Positions 46,001 through 54,122 of a DNA stretch of 64,000 bases are shown piece after piece. The stretch is from the NCBI RefSeq assembly GCF_046115515.1, contig NZ_CP175953.1; one strand, written 5' to 3'. Under the pieces are notes generated by a model, which was not told where the DNA came from, did no database searches, and worked only from the letters and a program-made list of their open reading frames with translations. Position 1 is the stretch's first letter; each line of letters opens with the position of its first letter. The DNA is from Gracilimonas sp017641085. GTDB taxonomy: Bacteria; Bacteroidota; Rhodothermia; Balneolales; Balneolaceae. Position numbers and translations under genes: made by a program.

Positions 46001-46570
46001 ATGATCAGAAAGAGATATCTCATTATTGCCTTACTGTTTGTTGGTTCGGCTTTAAGTACAGAGCTTAAAGCCGGAACCGATGTGTGGAATATTTACCCAC
46101 CTTTGGTATGTGCAGAGCGTGGTTCTGAATATTACACCATCGACCTGGTAACCACCAAGAATGTACCCGGTACAGGTTTGGCCAAGGGTAAGGCCGTCAT
46201 GAAGTTCAATCCCAATCCATTTGGTATTTCCATCACTAAAGACGGTTCCTACCAACACCGGCTGGATATAAAACTGAACAAAGTGAACAAATCCCAAAAA
46301 GGAACCTTTGTGGCCTGGGTGACGACCCCATCATTAGATAAAGTAAAGCTGCTGGGAGCTCTGGATAAAAACCTGGAAACAAGCGGCACGGTGGACTGGA
46401 ATAAATACATAGTGGTAATCACATTGGAAGAAGGCGTTCCGAAAAGCAATTCTTCTATGTGGTCAGGACCTATTGCCTTTCGCGGACTATCCCGGAGCGG
46501 GCTTATGCACACCATGGCCGGCCACGGCCCATTTGCCCAGGAACCCTGTGCTAAATACGGATACTATTAA
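46001..46570 (+). CDS. Exported protein of unknown function beside the multicopper oxidase
   Basis: I do not recognise this family. The 189-residue protein has a signal peptide to about residue 24 (ending ELKAG), a beta-rich body, and two Cys, one near the start of the mature chain (PPLVCAERG) and one near the end (QEPCAKYGYY) that could form a disulfide. HTMAGHGPF near the C-terminus has His and Met residues that could contact copper. The stop overlaps the oxidase start (TAATG), so the two are coupled. A structural or assembly role for the oxidase is plausible but unproven. Confidence 0.68.
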   Translation: MIRKRYLIIALLFVGSALSTELKAGTDVWNIYPPLVCAERGSEYYTIDLVTTKNVPGTGLAKGKAVMKFNPNPFGISITKDGSYQHRLDIKLNKVNKSQKGTFVAWVTTPSLDKVKLLGALDKNLETSGTVDWNKYIVVITLEEGVPKSNSSMWSGPIAFRGLSRSGLMHTMAGHGPFAQEPCAKYGYY

Positions 46571-48273
46571 TGCAGAAGTTGTACCCTAAGATTTCTTTCC
46601 TGCTCATGCTGTTTGCAGGGCTTTCCTTCTCAATACAAGCACAGCACGAGCATCATAATATGGCAGGTCATTCCATGAATATGGATACTTCCAAAGCCGT
46701 GTGGCGGATGCCGCCGATGAATATGGAAATGCCGATGCTGCCGGGAATGCACAATGAGTTGCCACCAGTTGAACCGTTTATTGCCGGGCTGGGTCTTAAC
46801 AAAGAAGATATTCCCTTCGCAAAACCACGGGAAATTCTGGAACTGGCCGATGGAGATACCGTTGCCTTACAGGCTTCTATTGTTCGCCGGAATATAGAAG
46901 GAAAAGATTACGTGATGTATGGCTACAATGGCCAATACCCGGGGCCGCTGCTGAAAGCACCTCAGAACAGCACCGTGGTGGTAGAATTCAATAACCAGAT
47001 TGAATTTCCGACTACGGTTCACTGGCACGGGTTAAGGCACGATTACCGGTTTGACGGAACCATGTTTTCGCAAGATCCTGTGATGATTGGTGAGTCTTTC
47101 ACTTACGAGTTGTTTTTCAGGGATGCAGGGGTGTACTGGTATCATCCTCATGTGCTGGAATATATTCAGCAGGATCTTGGTCTGTATGGGAATATGCTGG
47201 TGGCTCCGCCCGAGGAAGATTATTACAATCCGGTGAACCGGGAAGAAATACTGATTCTGGACGATATCCTGATTGATGATCAGGGGATGATTCCCTGGGG
47301 GAAGTCGAGTCCTACTCACGCTCTGATGGGACGGTTTGGAAATGTGATGCTGGTGAACGGGAAAACGGATTACAAGCTAAATGTTGACAGAAATGAAGTG
47401 TTGCGGTTTTACATCACCAATGTGGCCAACACCCGAACCTTTAATATGGTATTTGAAGGGGCGAAAGTAAAAGTGGTCGGCTCTGACGTCAGCAAGTTTG
47501 AGGAGGAAGTGTACACCGAGAACGTGCCAATTGCCGTGGCCGAGCGCTACATTGTAGAGGTGTTGTATGAGGAGTCAGGGACTTACCCAATCCTGAATTC
47601 CATTCAGGCCATCAATCACTTTCGGGGAGAATTTTATCCTCATAAAGATACCCTTGGGATGGTGACAGTTTCCAATAAAAAAGCAGAAAAGTCATTTACC
47701 GAAGCGTTCAACACTTTGCGGGTAAATGAAGACGTGAAAAAAGACATCGGAGAGTTTGAGCCTTATTTTGACAAGCCGGTGGATAAAGAGCTGGAGCTTA
47801 CCGTAGCCGTTAAAAACCTGCCCATTCCTATCATGCAGTCTATGCAGCTGGACACTGCCTATGTGCCCCATGTAGAATGGAATGACACCATGCCGATGAT
47901 GAACTGGCTTTCTACCGGAAAGCAGGTGGAATGGATTTTACGTGATCCTGCAACCGGCAAAAAGAACATGGATATCTACTGGGATTTCAAAAAAGGGGAT
48001 GTCATCAAGCTTCGCATTTTTAATAACCCGGATACTTTTCATCCCATGAATCATCCCTTTCACATTCACGGTCAGCGCCACCTCGTGTTGAGCATGGATG
48101 GCGTGGAAAACCCCAATATGGTCTGGAAAGACACTTCGATAATCCCCGTCGGTTCTACGGTGGATTTACTGGTAGAAATGTCGAATCCCGGAAAATGGAT
48201 GATGCACTGCCACATCGGTGAACACCTGGATGCCGGAATGATGCTGGGATTTGAAGTGGGAGAAACTCCCTGA
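46570..48273 (+). CDS. Multicopper oxidase with Met/His-rich N-terminus
   Basis: Exported copper enzyme of the laccase/CueO superfamily, 567 residues, with a signal peptide ending near SIQAQ. Right after cleavage comes a Met/His-rich stretch (HEHHNMAGHSMNMD, then MPPMNMEMPMLPGM) like those that bind Cu(I). The copper motifs are complete: HWHGLRHDYRFDGT, YWYHPHVLEYIQQD, HPMNHPFHIHG and HCHIGEHLDAGMM, with a Met axial ligand at the type 1 site. It may oxidise Cu(I) in the periplasm. The gene overlaps the preceding one at TAATG. No copper ATPase or CopZ gene is nearby. Confidence 0.92.
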   Translation: MQKLYPKISFLLMLFAGLSFSIQAQHEHHNMAGHSMNMDTSKAVWRMPPMNMEMPMLPGMHNELPPVEPFIAGLGLNKEDIPFAKPREILELADGDTVALQASIVRRNIEGKDYVMYGYNGQYPGPLLKAPQNSTVVVEFNNQIEFPTTVHWHGLRHDYRFDGTMFSQDPVMIGESFTYELFFRDAGVYWYHPHVLEYIQQDLGLYGNMLVAPPEEDYYNPVNREEILILDDILIDDQGMIPWGKSSPTHALMGRFGNVMLVNGKTDYKLNVDRNEVLRFYITNVANTRTFNMVFEGAKVKVVGSDVSKFEEEVYTENVPIAVAERYIVEVLYEESGTYPILNSIQAINHFRGEFYPHKDTLGMVTVSNKKAEKSFTEAFNTLRVNEDVKKDIGEFEPYFDKPVDKELELTVAVKNLPIPIMQSMQLDTAYVPHVEWNDTMPMMNWLSTGKQVEWILRDPATGKKNMDIYWDFKKGDVIKLRIFNNPDTFHPMNHPFHIHGQRHLVLSMDGVENPNMVWKDTSIIPVGSTVDLLVEMSNPGKWMMHCHIGEHLDAGMMLGFEVGETP

Positions 48274-48302
48274 TAAATCGAGCGGAATGCAAAATAGGCT
48301 AC

Positions 48303-48347
48303 ACTTGAACGTTCAATGTTGAATGTTCGATATTCAATGTTCAAGTG
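48303..48347. repeat. Imperfect hairpin after the multicopper oxidase gene
   Basis: The outer arms CACTTGAAC (48303-48311) and GTTCAAGTG (48339-48347) pair perfectly, and inside them TTGAAT (48319-48324) pairs with ATTCAA (48332-48337). The words TTCAATGTT and ATTCAATGTTC recur within the element. There is no T tract, so it resembles a dispersed intergenic repeat more than a terminator. Confidence 0.5.
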
Positions 48348-48689
48348 ACCCCACTGGGGTGAACTGATCTATTAAACCTGCTTATCAGGTCGTTAGCTTA
48401 TCCAATTCAGAAGATTAGTCAAGAGGTATACAAGAAAGAACAGCCTGCGAATGGCAAAAATGATTTCCCTACCTATTAAGCTAACAATTTTCGGCTACGG
48501 GAAGCCTTTGTACAAGCTCTGGAATGGGTTGAGCAAGTGCATTAAACTACACAACCAAGTAGTACTTTATCTATTCTTTCAAGTTCTGTATTAGTATGCA
48601 CTCTATATATGCACCAAAATACTTGCACTTATACTGTTTTTGTTTACTTTGTACTTAAATACTAAGTAATAAATAGGTGGTATAAAATT

Positions 48690-48714
48690 GGGACTATGGC
48701 TTGTTTATAGTCCC
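48690..48714 (+). promoter_or_regulatory. Leader hairpin before the RloC-like gene
   Basis: GGGACTAT (48690-48697) and ATAGTCCC (48707-48714) form a perfect 8-bp stem with a 9-nt loop, ending 27 bp before the ATG at 48742. It may be an operator or an mRNA structure limiting translation of a toxic protein. Confidence 0.5.
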
Positions 48715-48741
48715 ATAATCCGCCGAAGTAGAAATAAAGAT

Positions 48742-50985
48742 ATGTTTAAAAGTATAAACAGTATAAGCGATTTCGGAGTTTTCAAGTCATACTTAAATGA
48801 TAACAACTTAGACGAATTCTCGGAATTTAATATTGTTTATGGATGGAACTATTCAGGTAAAACTACCATCTCGAGAATTTTTCAATGTTTAGAGAATAAT
48901 GAGTTGCATCCAGATTATCAAAATATGGACTTTGAAGTAGAGGACTATCAAGGGAAAAGATTTAATAGTCAAAACTTAGATATTGGAGACTACCAAGTCA
49001 GAGTTTTTAACTCTGATTTCGTTAGAGAAAATCTACATTTAGAAGGAGAACAATTCGAGCCTATACTTCTTTTAGGAAAAGAAAACATTGAAAAGAAAAA
49101 GCTCATTGAAAAAAAAGAAGAGAAGATTCAGGATGTAGAAGCCCTAAAGCAAAAGCTGAGTAATGTCAATAAGGAATTAAGTGATAGAGTAGAAGATGGC
49201 TTAACTAATACAGCTTCTAAAATAAAAGATACATTACAGATAGTAGAGTCTTTTACAAAATTCCATCTGCGTCAACTTTATGAGCATTTAAAAGATGAAG
49301 CAGAAGATCACATTCTAAGTGAAGAAATATTTCAAGAGCATCTCGCCAAAGCAACAAAGAAGGAAAGTGATAAATTAGAAGAATTAGAAAAACTAATTAC
49401 ACCTTTAAATTTTTCGGAAATTAAGGAAGGGTCTCAAGCATTGCTGAATCACGTTCCTGAATTCTCATCAGTAATTCAATACTTTGTCGAAAATCCAGAT
49501 GTAGCTCGTTGGTTTAAGACAGGTATTGAAATTAATAAAGACAAAGAGTTTTGTGAGTATTGTGGCAGTAAAATAGACCAAGAAAGAATAGAACAATTAT
49601 CATCCCACTTCTCGGAAGATCTGCAAAATCACGAAAATTCTCTAAAAAGGTTAGACTCAAGACTTGAAGAGCTAAAATTGAAAGAACCTTCAATTAAAAG
49701 AGTACAAATATATCCTGAGCTAAGAGAATATTTTGATGTTAAACTCAAAAAGTTATTATCTCAAATAAATGCCTATAATACTCAAATCGAAAAGATTAAA
49801 GAGCAAATTCAAAACAAGTTAGAGGCTCCATTCACAGAGATACTTTTAGATAAAAGTGTTGACTTAAACGATGAAGAAATAAAGAGTACATATGAGGATT
49901 TTAATAAACTAATATCAGATAATAATGATAAGACAGATGCATTTGAAGAAGAGAAAACAGCTTCTATCAAAATTCTAAAAAAACACTATGCATCGAAATT
50001 AATAAAGGAGATAGAGCCTCAAAAAATTGACGAGTGGATAGAAAGAAATAGAATAAGGTTTCAAAAGCTTGAAGCATTTAGGTCAAATATTAGTGATGAG
50101 GTTGATGAGTTAAAATCAGAAGTTGATGAAGCACATATAGGAAGTGAAAAGCTCAACGAATTCATCTATAAATTTTTAGGAAGAGAAGAAATACATGTAG
50201 TTGTAGAAGAAACTACAATAGGTGATAGATTTAGGTTAAAGAGAAACGAGAAAAAAGCAATTAATTTGAGTGAGGGAGAAAGAACAGCAATTGCATTTTC
50301 ATTTTTCCTAACAAAATTACTTGAGTTAGATGATCTAAATGATGCTGTGGTTTATATAGATGACCCAATATCAAGCTTAGATGGTAATCATATTTTTCAA
50401 ATAAATGCTATGATTAAATCATTCTTCTTTAGCAAAGAAAACCCATCTGCCCCCAATATTCTAAATTGTAAACAATTATTTATATCAACGCATAACTTTG
50501 ATTTTTTTAGCTTGCTTTCTGAGTTACCTAAACCTACTGGTTCCGATATTAATTATTACTTTATAAAACGTACTAAGTCTGATGAGTCAGAGATTCAAAG
50601 CCTTCCCAAGTCAATAAAGAATTATAAGTCTGAGTATCATTACCTATTCAAATTAATTAAAGAATTCTATGATAGTGATGATAAGGATATAGACGATGCT
50701 ATTATTCTACCAAATGTCGTCAGGCGTTTTGTTGAACTTTATACATATTCGCGGTTACCTGGGAATAAACATCAAAAAGTTGATGAAAGAGCAGATAGGC
50801 TTTGGGGTATGGAGAGATCAAAGAGAATTTTAAAAGTGTGTCATTACTTTAGTCATGGTAATGATATCAGAAAAATGCGGAAACATAATGAGTTCATAAA
50901 TGATATAGAATTTGCTGTTTCGGACTTGATAGGACTTTTAGAAGAAGATGAAATACATTTCGAAGAACTTTCGAAGTCTCTGTGA
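48742..50985 (+). CDS. RloC/PrrC-like anticodon-nuclease ATPase with zinc hook
   Basis: Predicted stress- or phage-triggered tRNA nuclease of the AAA_13 type. From ATG 48742 it has 747 residues. Walker A is YGWNYSGKTT (33-42) and the PrrC-like VRVFNSDFVRENL follows. Long coiled coils flank a Rad50-like CEYC zinc hook (Cys271, Cys274), as in RloC. The ABC signature is NLSEGERTAI, Walker B runs into DDPISSLD (540-547), and the H-loop is STHNF. The C-terminal domain has R-x-x-x-E (Arg661, Glu665) and His701/His705 (CHYFSHGN), matching the Arg-Glu-His type of active site in order, though the His spacing is longer than in PrrC. It is AT-rich, has no restriction-modification partner, and is 110 bp from tRNA-Arg. 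A TTG 54 bp upstream is less likely as start. Confidence 0.85.
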   Translation: MFKSINSISDFGVFKSYLNDNNLDEFSEFNIVYGWNYSGKTTISRIFQCLENNELHPDYQNMDFEVEDYQGKRFNSQNLDIGDYQVRVFNSDFVRENLHLEGEQFEPILLLGKENIEKKKLIEKKEEKIQDVEALKQKLSNVNKELSDRVEDGLTNTASKIKDTLQIVESFTKFHLRQLYEHLKDEAEDHILSEEIFQEHLAKATKKESDKLEELEKLITPLNFSEIKEGSQALLNHVPEFSSVIQYFVENPDVARWFKTGIEINKDKEFCEYCGSKIDQERIEQLSSHFSEDLQNHENSLKRLDSRLEELKLKEPSIKRVQIYPELREYFDVKLKKLLSQINAYNTQIEKIKEQIQNKLEAPFTEILLDKSVDLNDEEIKSTYEDFNKLISDNNDKTDAFEEEKTASIKILKKHYASKLIKEIEPQKIDEWIERNRIRFQKLEAFRSNISDEVDELKSEVDEAHIGSEKLNEFIYKFLGREEIHVVVEETTIGDRFRLKRNEKKAINLSEGERTAIAFSFFLTKLLELDDLNDAVVYIDDPISSLDGNHIFQINAMIKSFFFSKENPSAPNILNCKQLFISTHNFDFFSLLSELPKPTGSDINYYFIKRTKSDESEIQSLPKSIKNYKSEYHYLFKLIKEFYDSDDKDIDDAIILPNVVRRFVELYTYSRLPGNKHQKVDERADRLWGMERSKRILKVCHYFSHGNDIRKMRKHNEFINDIEFAVSDLIGLLEEDEIHFEELSKSL

Positions 50986-51026
50986 AATCAGTTCACGCAC
51001 CTGACCACTCTCAGTATTTTGGATGG

Positions 51027-51048
51027 ATGTTTACACTAATGTTTACAC
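51027..51048. repeat. Two direct copies of a 10-bp word near tRNA-Arg
   Basis: ATGTTTACAC occurs at 51027-51036 and 51039-51048, 2 bp apart, between the RloC-like gene and tRNA-Arg. A shorter copy, GTTTACAC, lies on the other side of the tRNA near 51250. Short direct repeats beside a tRNA 3' end can be integrase arm-binding sites, but no integrase gene is present. Confidence 0.45.
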
Positions 51049-51095
51049 CTATTCATGATAAGTATCTATAATTGATCAACTTAAGTAAATAAAAG

Positions 51096-51168
51096 TGACC
51101 CCGCCGGGAATCGAACCCAGATCTAGGACTTAGGAGGTCCCTATTCTATCCAATTGAACTACAGGGTC
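51096..51168 (-). tRNA. tRNA-Arg (anticodon CCU)
   Basis: Read on the minus strand, the sequence folds as a 73-nt cloverleaf. The acceptor GACCCTG pairs with CGGGGTC and has discriminator A. The D stem is GTTC/GAAT, the anticodon stem GGGAC/GTCCT with loop CTCCTAA, and the T arm CTGGG-TTCGATT-CCCGG. The anticodon CCU reads AGG (Arg). CCA is not encoded. Its 3' end shares AAGTGACCCC with a site at 48343-48352. Confidence 0.95.
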
Positions 51169-51278
51169 GGTTTAGTCTGAACAATCATTCCTGAAAATAT
51201 ACGCACCTAAACGTAACTAATCAGCTTCAGGCAAGTAGAAGTTCACCGATAGTTTACACAAAATATAATTCGATAGGG

Positions 51279-53720
51279 ATGCAGAAGATTACCGTTCTTT
51301 TTCTATTTATGGCACTGGCCGGTACCGTTCAGAGCCAGGCACAAACACAAATTACAGGTAAAATTGTGGATGCGGAAACCGGGGATCCGCTTCCGGCTGC
51401 ACACATTATTGTGAAGGATACCTACCGGGGAACCATATCAAACCGGGATGGGGAATTCAGCATCATCGTTCGGGAATTTCCGGTCACGCTGGTTGCCCGT
51501 TTTATTGGTTTCGAAAGTCAGGAGAAAGTGGTGAATCAGGATTCCGGTCCGGTTGACTTCCTGCTCAAACCATCGGTGGCAACGATGGGGGAAATTGTGG
51601 TAACCGGCGAAGACCCGGCTATTGCCATAATGAGGGAGGTCATCCGCAGAAAGAAAATCTGGAGGGCCAGTCTTGAAGCCTACAAGGCTGAAGCTTACAC
51701 CCGCCAGCAGGTTAAAAATGACACATCCATCGTTTCCATTTCGGAGAGTATATCCGTGGCGTATTGGGATAAGGAGCGTGGCTCCCGCGAGGTGCTCAAA
51801 TCCAAGCGGCAAACAGCCAACATTGATGCCGCTGATAACTTTGCCGGGGTCAGTTACCTTCCCAATTTTTATGATGATAATCTGGATATAGCCGGCTTCG
51901 ACATGGTGGGCGTCACCCATCCGGATGCACTGAAGTATTATGAATTTCAGCTTGAAGATATTCAGTCGCTGGATGGACAAGTTGTGTATGAGCTATCGGT
52001 GACTTCAGATCGAAAACTGCAGCCACTTTTTGAAGGAACCATTTTTGTGTTGGGTGAAGAGTATGCCTTACTGGAAGTTGACTTAAAGCCCAACTCTGTG
52101 GTGGTGTTCCCCCCGCCGGTGCAGGATTTCAACCTGACCTATTCTCAGCAGTTCAGTAACTTTGGCGGAGATTATTGGCTCCCCGTTGATGTACGCATTG
52201 AGGGGTTGATTGAAGTGGGAATGGTTGGCTTGCGATTTCCGCCTATTGGGTTTAAGCAGGTGGCTAAGATGAATAATTACGAAGTGAATTTAGATCTTCC
52301 GGATTCCCTATTCAAAAAATGGAATAGGTTCACTGTAGATTCTACCACCATTAATTCCGGCGATTCTCTTTTTGTGAATGAAATTGACATCATCCCGCTG
52401 GATACCCAGGAAGAAATGGCCTATGAAAAAGTGGACAGCAACGCCACCCTTGAAAAAGCATTTAAGCCCACCGGTTTCTTTACCCGCTTTATTGACTGGG
52501 AAGAGGAAACGGAATCAGATGGTTCATCAACCACGGTAAGTGCCGGCAGTTCGGGTAGCTCAGGCGGTAATAATGGTTCTTTCTTTGCTAAACTGACTCG
52601 TAATCTGAGTCCACAGGCAAGGTTTAACCGTGTGGATGTTTTTTACGGCGGTATCAAGCATGAAAGGCGATATGTAGATAACCGGCTGTCATCAGAAGTT
52701 TTTGGCGGGTACAGTACCGGCTATGGCGATGGTACTTTCTCGTACGGGGCAAAAATGGGATGGTGGCCGCTTAAGAAAACCCGGAGGTTTGCGATGTCGC
52801 TGGCCTATAGCGCAACCACAGAAACCCGCTACAACTCCGACATGTACATGCCTTTAATGACCAGCATCCCCAATCTATTCGGCTATGCTGATTATTTTGA
52901 CTATTACAGGAATGAAGGAATTGATTTCGTGGCTGCATATCGCCCAAGCGGAGTGAATGGTTCCATACGCTTTAATTATATGTACGAAAATCACAAAGCC
53001 ATAAATTTCAGCAGCAGTTATGATATTGTAGGAAGAAACTTAATACAACGCCCCAACAGCTATATCGATGAAGGAACGTTGAGTGCAGTCAGGCTGACTT
53101 TCAGTAATGGAGAGGATAGAAAAGCGTTGGGTGCTATCGGTGCTGACGATTTCTCACTCAGTGTAGAACAGTCAGCGAAAGCAATCGGGAGTAGTTGGGA
53201 TTATACCCGGTTCAAGATCGATCTGTATCGCAGGTATGAAACCTTTTATCAACGCCGGTTCTTCCCGAATACGCTGGATATGAGATTGAACGCCGGAACC
53301 TATATCGGAGATCTGCCCATCCAAAAAAATGAAGCTCTTGATGTTGCCCTGGGCGTTGTCACTCCATTTGGAGCATTCCGGGCCAAGCGATTTATTCCTT
53401 ACGAAGGAGCGAGCTATGTATCACTGAATGCCGAGCACAACTTTAAGAGCGTACCGCTGGAAATGCTGGGGTGGAGAAAAGCCACTCAAACCGGGCTTAG
53501 CATTATCGCTTTTGGAGGAATCGGACGAACGTGGGTGCAGCAGGAGCAGGTGGATGAATTCAATACCCGTTACGGATTCCCCCCGGTTACTACCGACGAC
53601 TGGCATATGGAAGCAGGACTTTCCCTGAGTAATATATTTAATCTCTTCCGCGCCGATGTAGCCTATCGTATTGACAACCCGGGAATTTATGTGGGCGTTA
53701 GTGTAGCCAGATTCTTTTAA
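51279..53720 (+). CDS. DUF5686 outer-membrane protein with carboxypeptidase-like regulatory domain
   Basis: Predicted outer-membrane protein, 813 residues. The signal peptide ends near QSQAQ. Residues 23-95 are a CarboxypepD_reg-like beta-sandwich (ITGKIVDAETGDPLPAAHII). The DUF5686 region follows (AIMREVIRRKKIWRASLEAY, then LEGYKAEAYTRQ-type sequence), with a Ser/Gly-rich linker near 425-440 (SAGSSGSSGGNNGS) and a C-terminal beta-barrel-like part ending in Phe-Phe. The family is common in Bacteroidota; the function is unknown. It stands alone, downstream of tRNA-Arg on the opposite strand. Confidence 0.85.
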   Translation: MQKITVLFLFMALAGTVQSQAQTQITGKIVDAETGDPLPAAHIIVKDTYRGTISNRDGEFSIIVREFPVTLVARFIGFESQEKVVNQDSGPVDFLLKPSVATMGEIVVTGEDPAIAIMREVIRRKKIWRASLEAYKAEAYTRQQVKNDTSIVSISESISVAYWDKERGSREVLKSKRQTANIDAADNFAGVSYLPNFYDDNLDIAGFDMVGVTHPDALKYYEFQLEDIQSLDGQVVYELSVTSDRKLQPLFEGTIFVLGEEYALLEVDLKPNSVVVFPPPVQDFNLTYSQQFSNFGGDYWLPVDVRIEGLIEVGMVGLRFPPIGFKQVAKMNNYEVNLDLPDSLFKKWNRFTVDSTTINSGDSLFVNEIDIIPLDTQEEMAYEKVDSNATLEKAFKPTGFFTRFIDWEEETESDGSSTTVSAGSSGSSGGNNGSFFAKLTRNLSPQARFNRVDVFYGGIKHERRYVDNRLSSEVFGGYSTGYGDGTFSYGAKMGWWPLKKTRRFAMSLAYSATTETRYNSDMYMPLMTSIPNLFGYADYFDYYRNEGIDFVAAYRPSGVNGSIRFNYMYENHKAINFSSSYDIVGRNLIQRPNSYIDEGTLSAVRLTFSNGEDRKALGAIGADDFSLSVEQSAKAIGSSWDYTRFKIDLYRRYETFYQRRFFPNTLDMRLNAGTYIGDLPIQKNEALDVALGVVTPFGAFRAKRFIPYEGASYVSLNAEHNFKSVPLEMLGWRKATQTGLSIIAFGGIGRTWVQQEQVDEFNTRYGFPPVTTDDWHMEAGLSLSNIFNLFRADVAYRIDNPGIYVGVSVARFF

Positions 53721-53765
53721 GGCTACATTCGGTCTTTGTATTAACAAGTGTCTGTTGAAAAATTC

Positions 53766-53914
53766 GTCATTGCGAGGAGCCCGTGAAGTGATGAGGTTCC
53801 ATTGGTTTAATCGACGAAGCAATCTCCATGACTAGTTCAGGATATTAATTCGGGGAGATCGCTTCGTCGGCATACATAACGACATACACTGACATTTGTA
53901 CTCCTCGCGATGAC
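53766..53914. repeat. 149-bp nested palindromic intergenic repeat
   Basis: The outer arms GTCATTGCGAGGAG (53766-53779) and CTCCTCGCGATGAC (53901-53914) pair at 13 of 14 positions. The inner arms CGACGAAGCAATCTCC (53812-53827) and GGAGATCGCTTCGTCG (53854-53869) pair at 15 of 16. The words GTCATTGCGAGGAG and GAAGCAATCTCC are common in dispersed intergenic repeats of many bacteria. It lies in the 402-bp gene-free gap between the DUF5686 gene and the OmpA gene; the rest of that gap shows only a terminator. Confidence 0.75.
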
Positions 53915-54060
53915 AGATATGTTTTTATAATTAATCAAACAGAACGGTCAATTAAGATTAGGCGTGTCATCTATATATAATCTCCTCCGTGAAACACTTT
54001 CAGAACCGGTAGGTGCTGAAAGGTTGTCCAGATAGGGGCTAATTTTTCAAAATCACCCCA

Positions 54061-54094
54061 ATAAAAAAGGCTCGCTGCATAAGCAACGAGCCTT
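54061..54094 (-). terminator. Rho-independent terminator of the OmpA-family gene
   Basis: AAGGCTCG (54067-54074) pairs with CGAGCCTT (54087-54094), and an inner TGC/GCA pair closes the loop. Read on the minus strand it ends in a T tract (A residues at 54063-54068). It lies 29 bp after the stop of the OmpA gene. Confidence 0.85.
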
Positions 54095-54122
54095 AAATTT
54101 GTTGTCTGAAAATCAGCTCAGA

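Larger units (their letters stand above)
48274..48741. other. Non-coding interval upstream of the RloC-like gene
   Basis: A stretch of 468 bp without a supported gene. It holds, in order: a hairpin repeat at 48303-48347; the palindrome ACCCCA-C-TGGGGT at 48348-48360; GTGAACTGAT at 48359-48368, which is an inverted copy of 50987-50996 just after the next gene; AT-rich sequence with frequent stops in all frames; and a leader hairpin at 48690-48714. The left end of an inserted segment probably lies here. I could not place a promoter with confidence. Confidence 0.55.

Noticed and set aside
48688..48741. TTG start for the nuclease gene, 54 bp upstream of the chosen ATG
   Set aside because: The extra 18 residues overlap the leader hairpin and do not resemble the family N-terminus; the ATG gives the usual short lead into Walker A.
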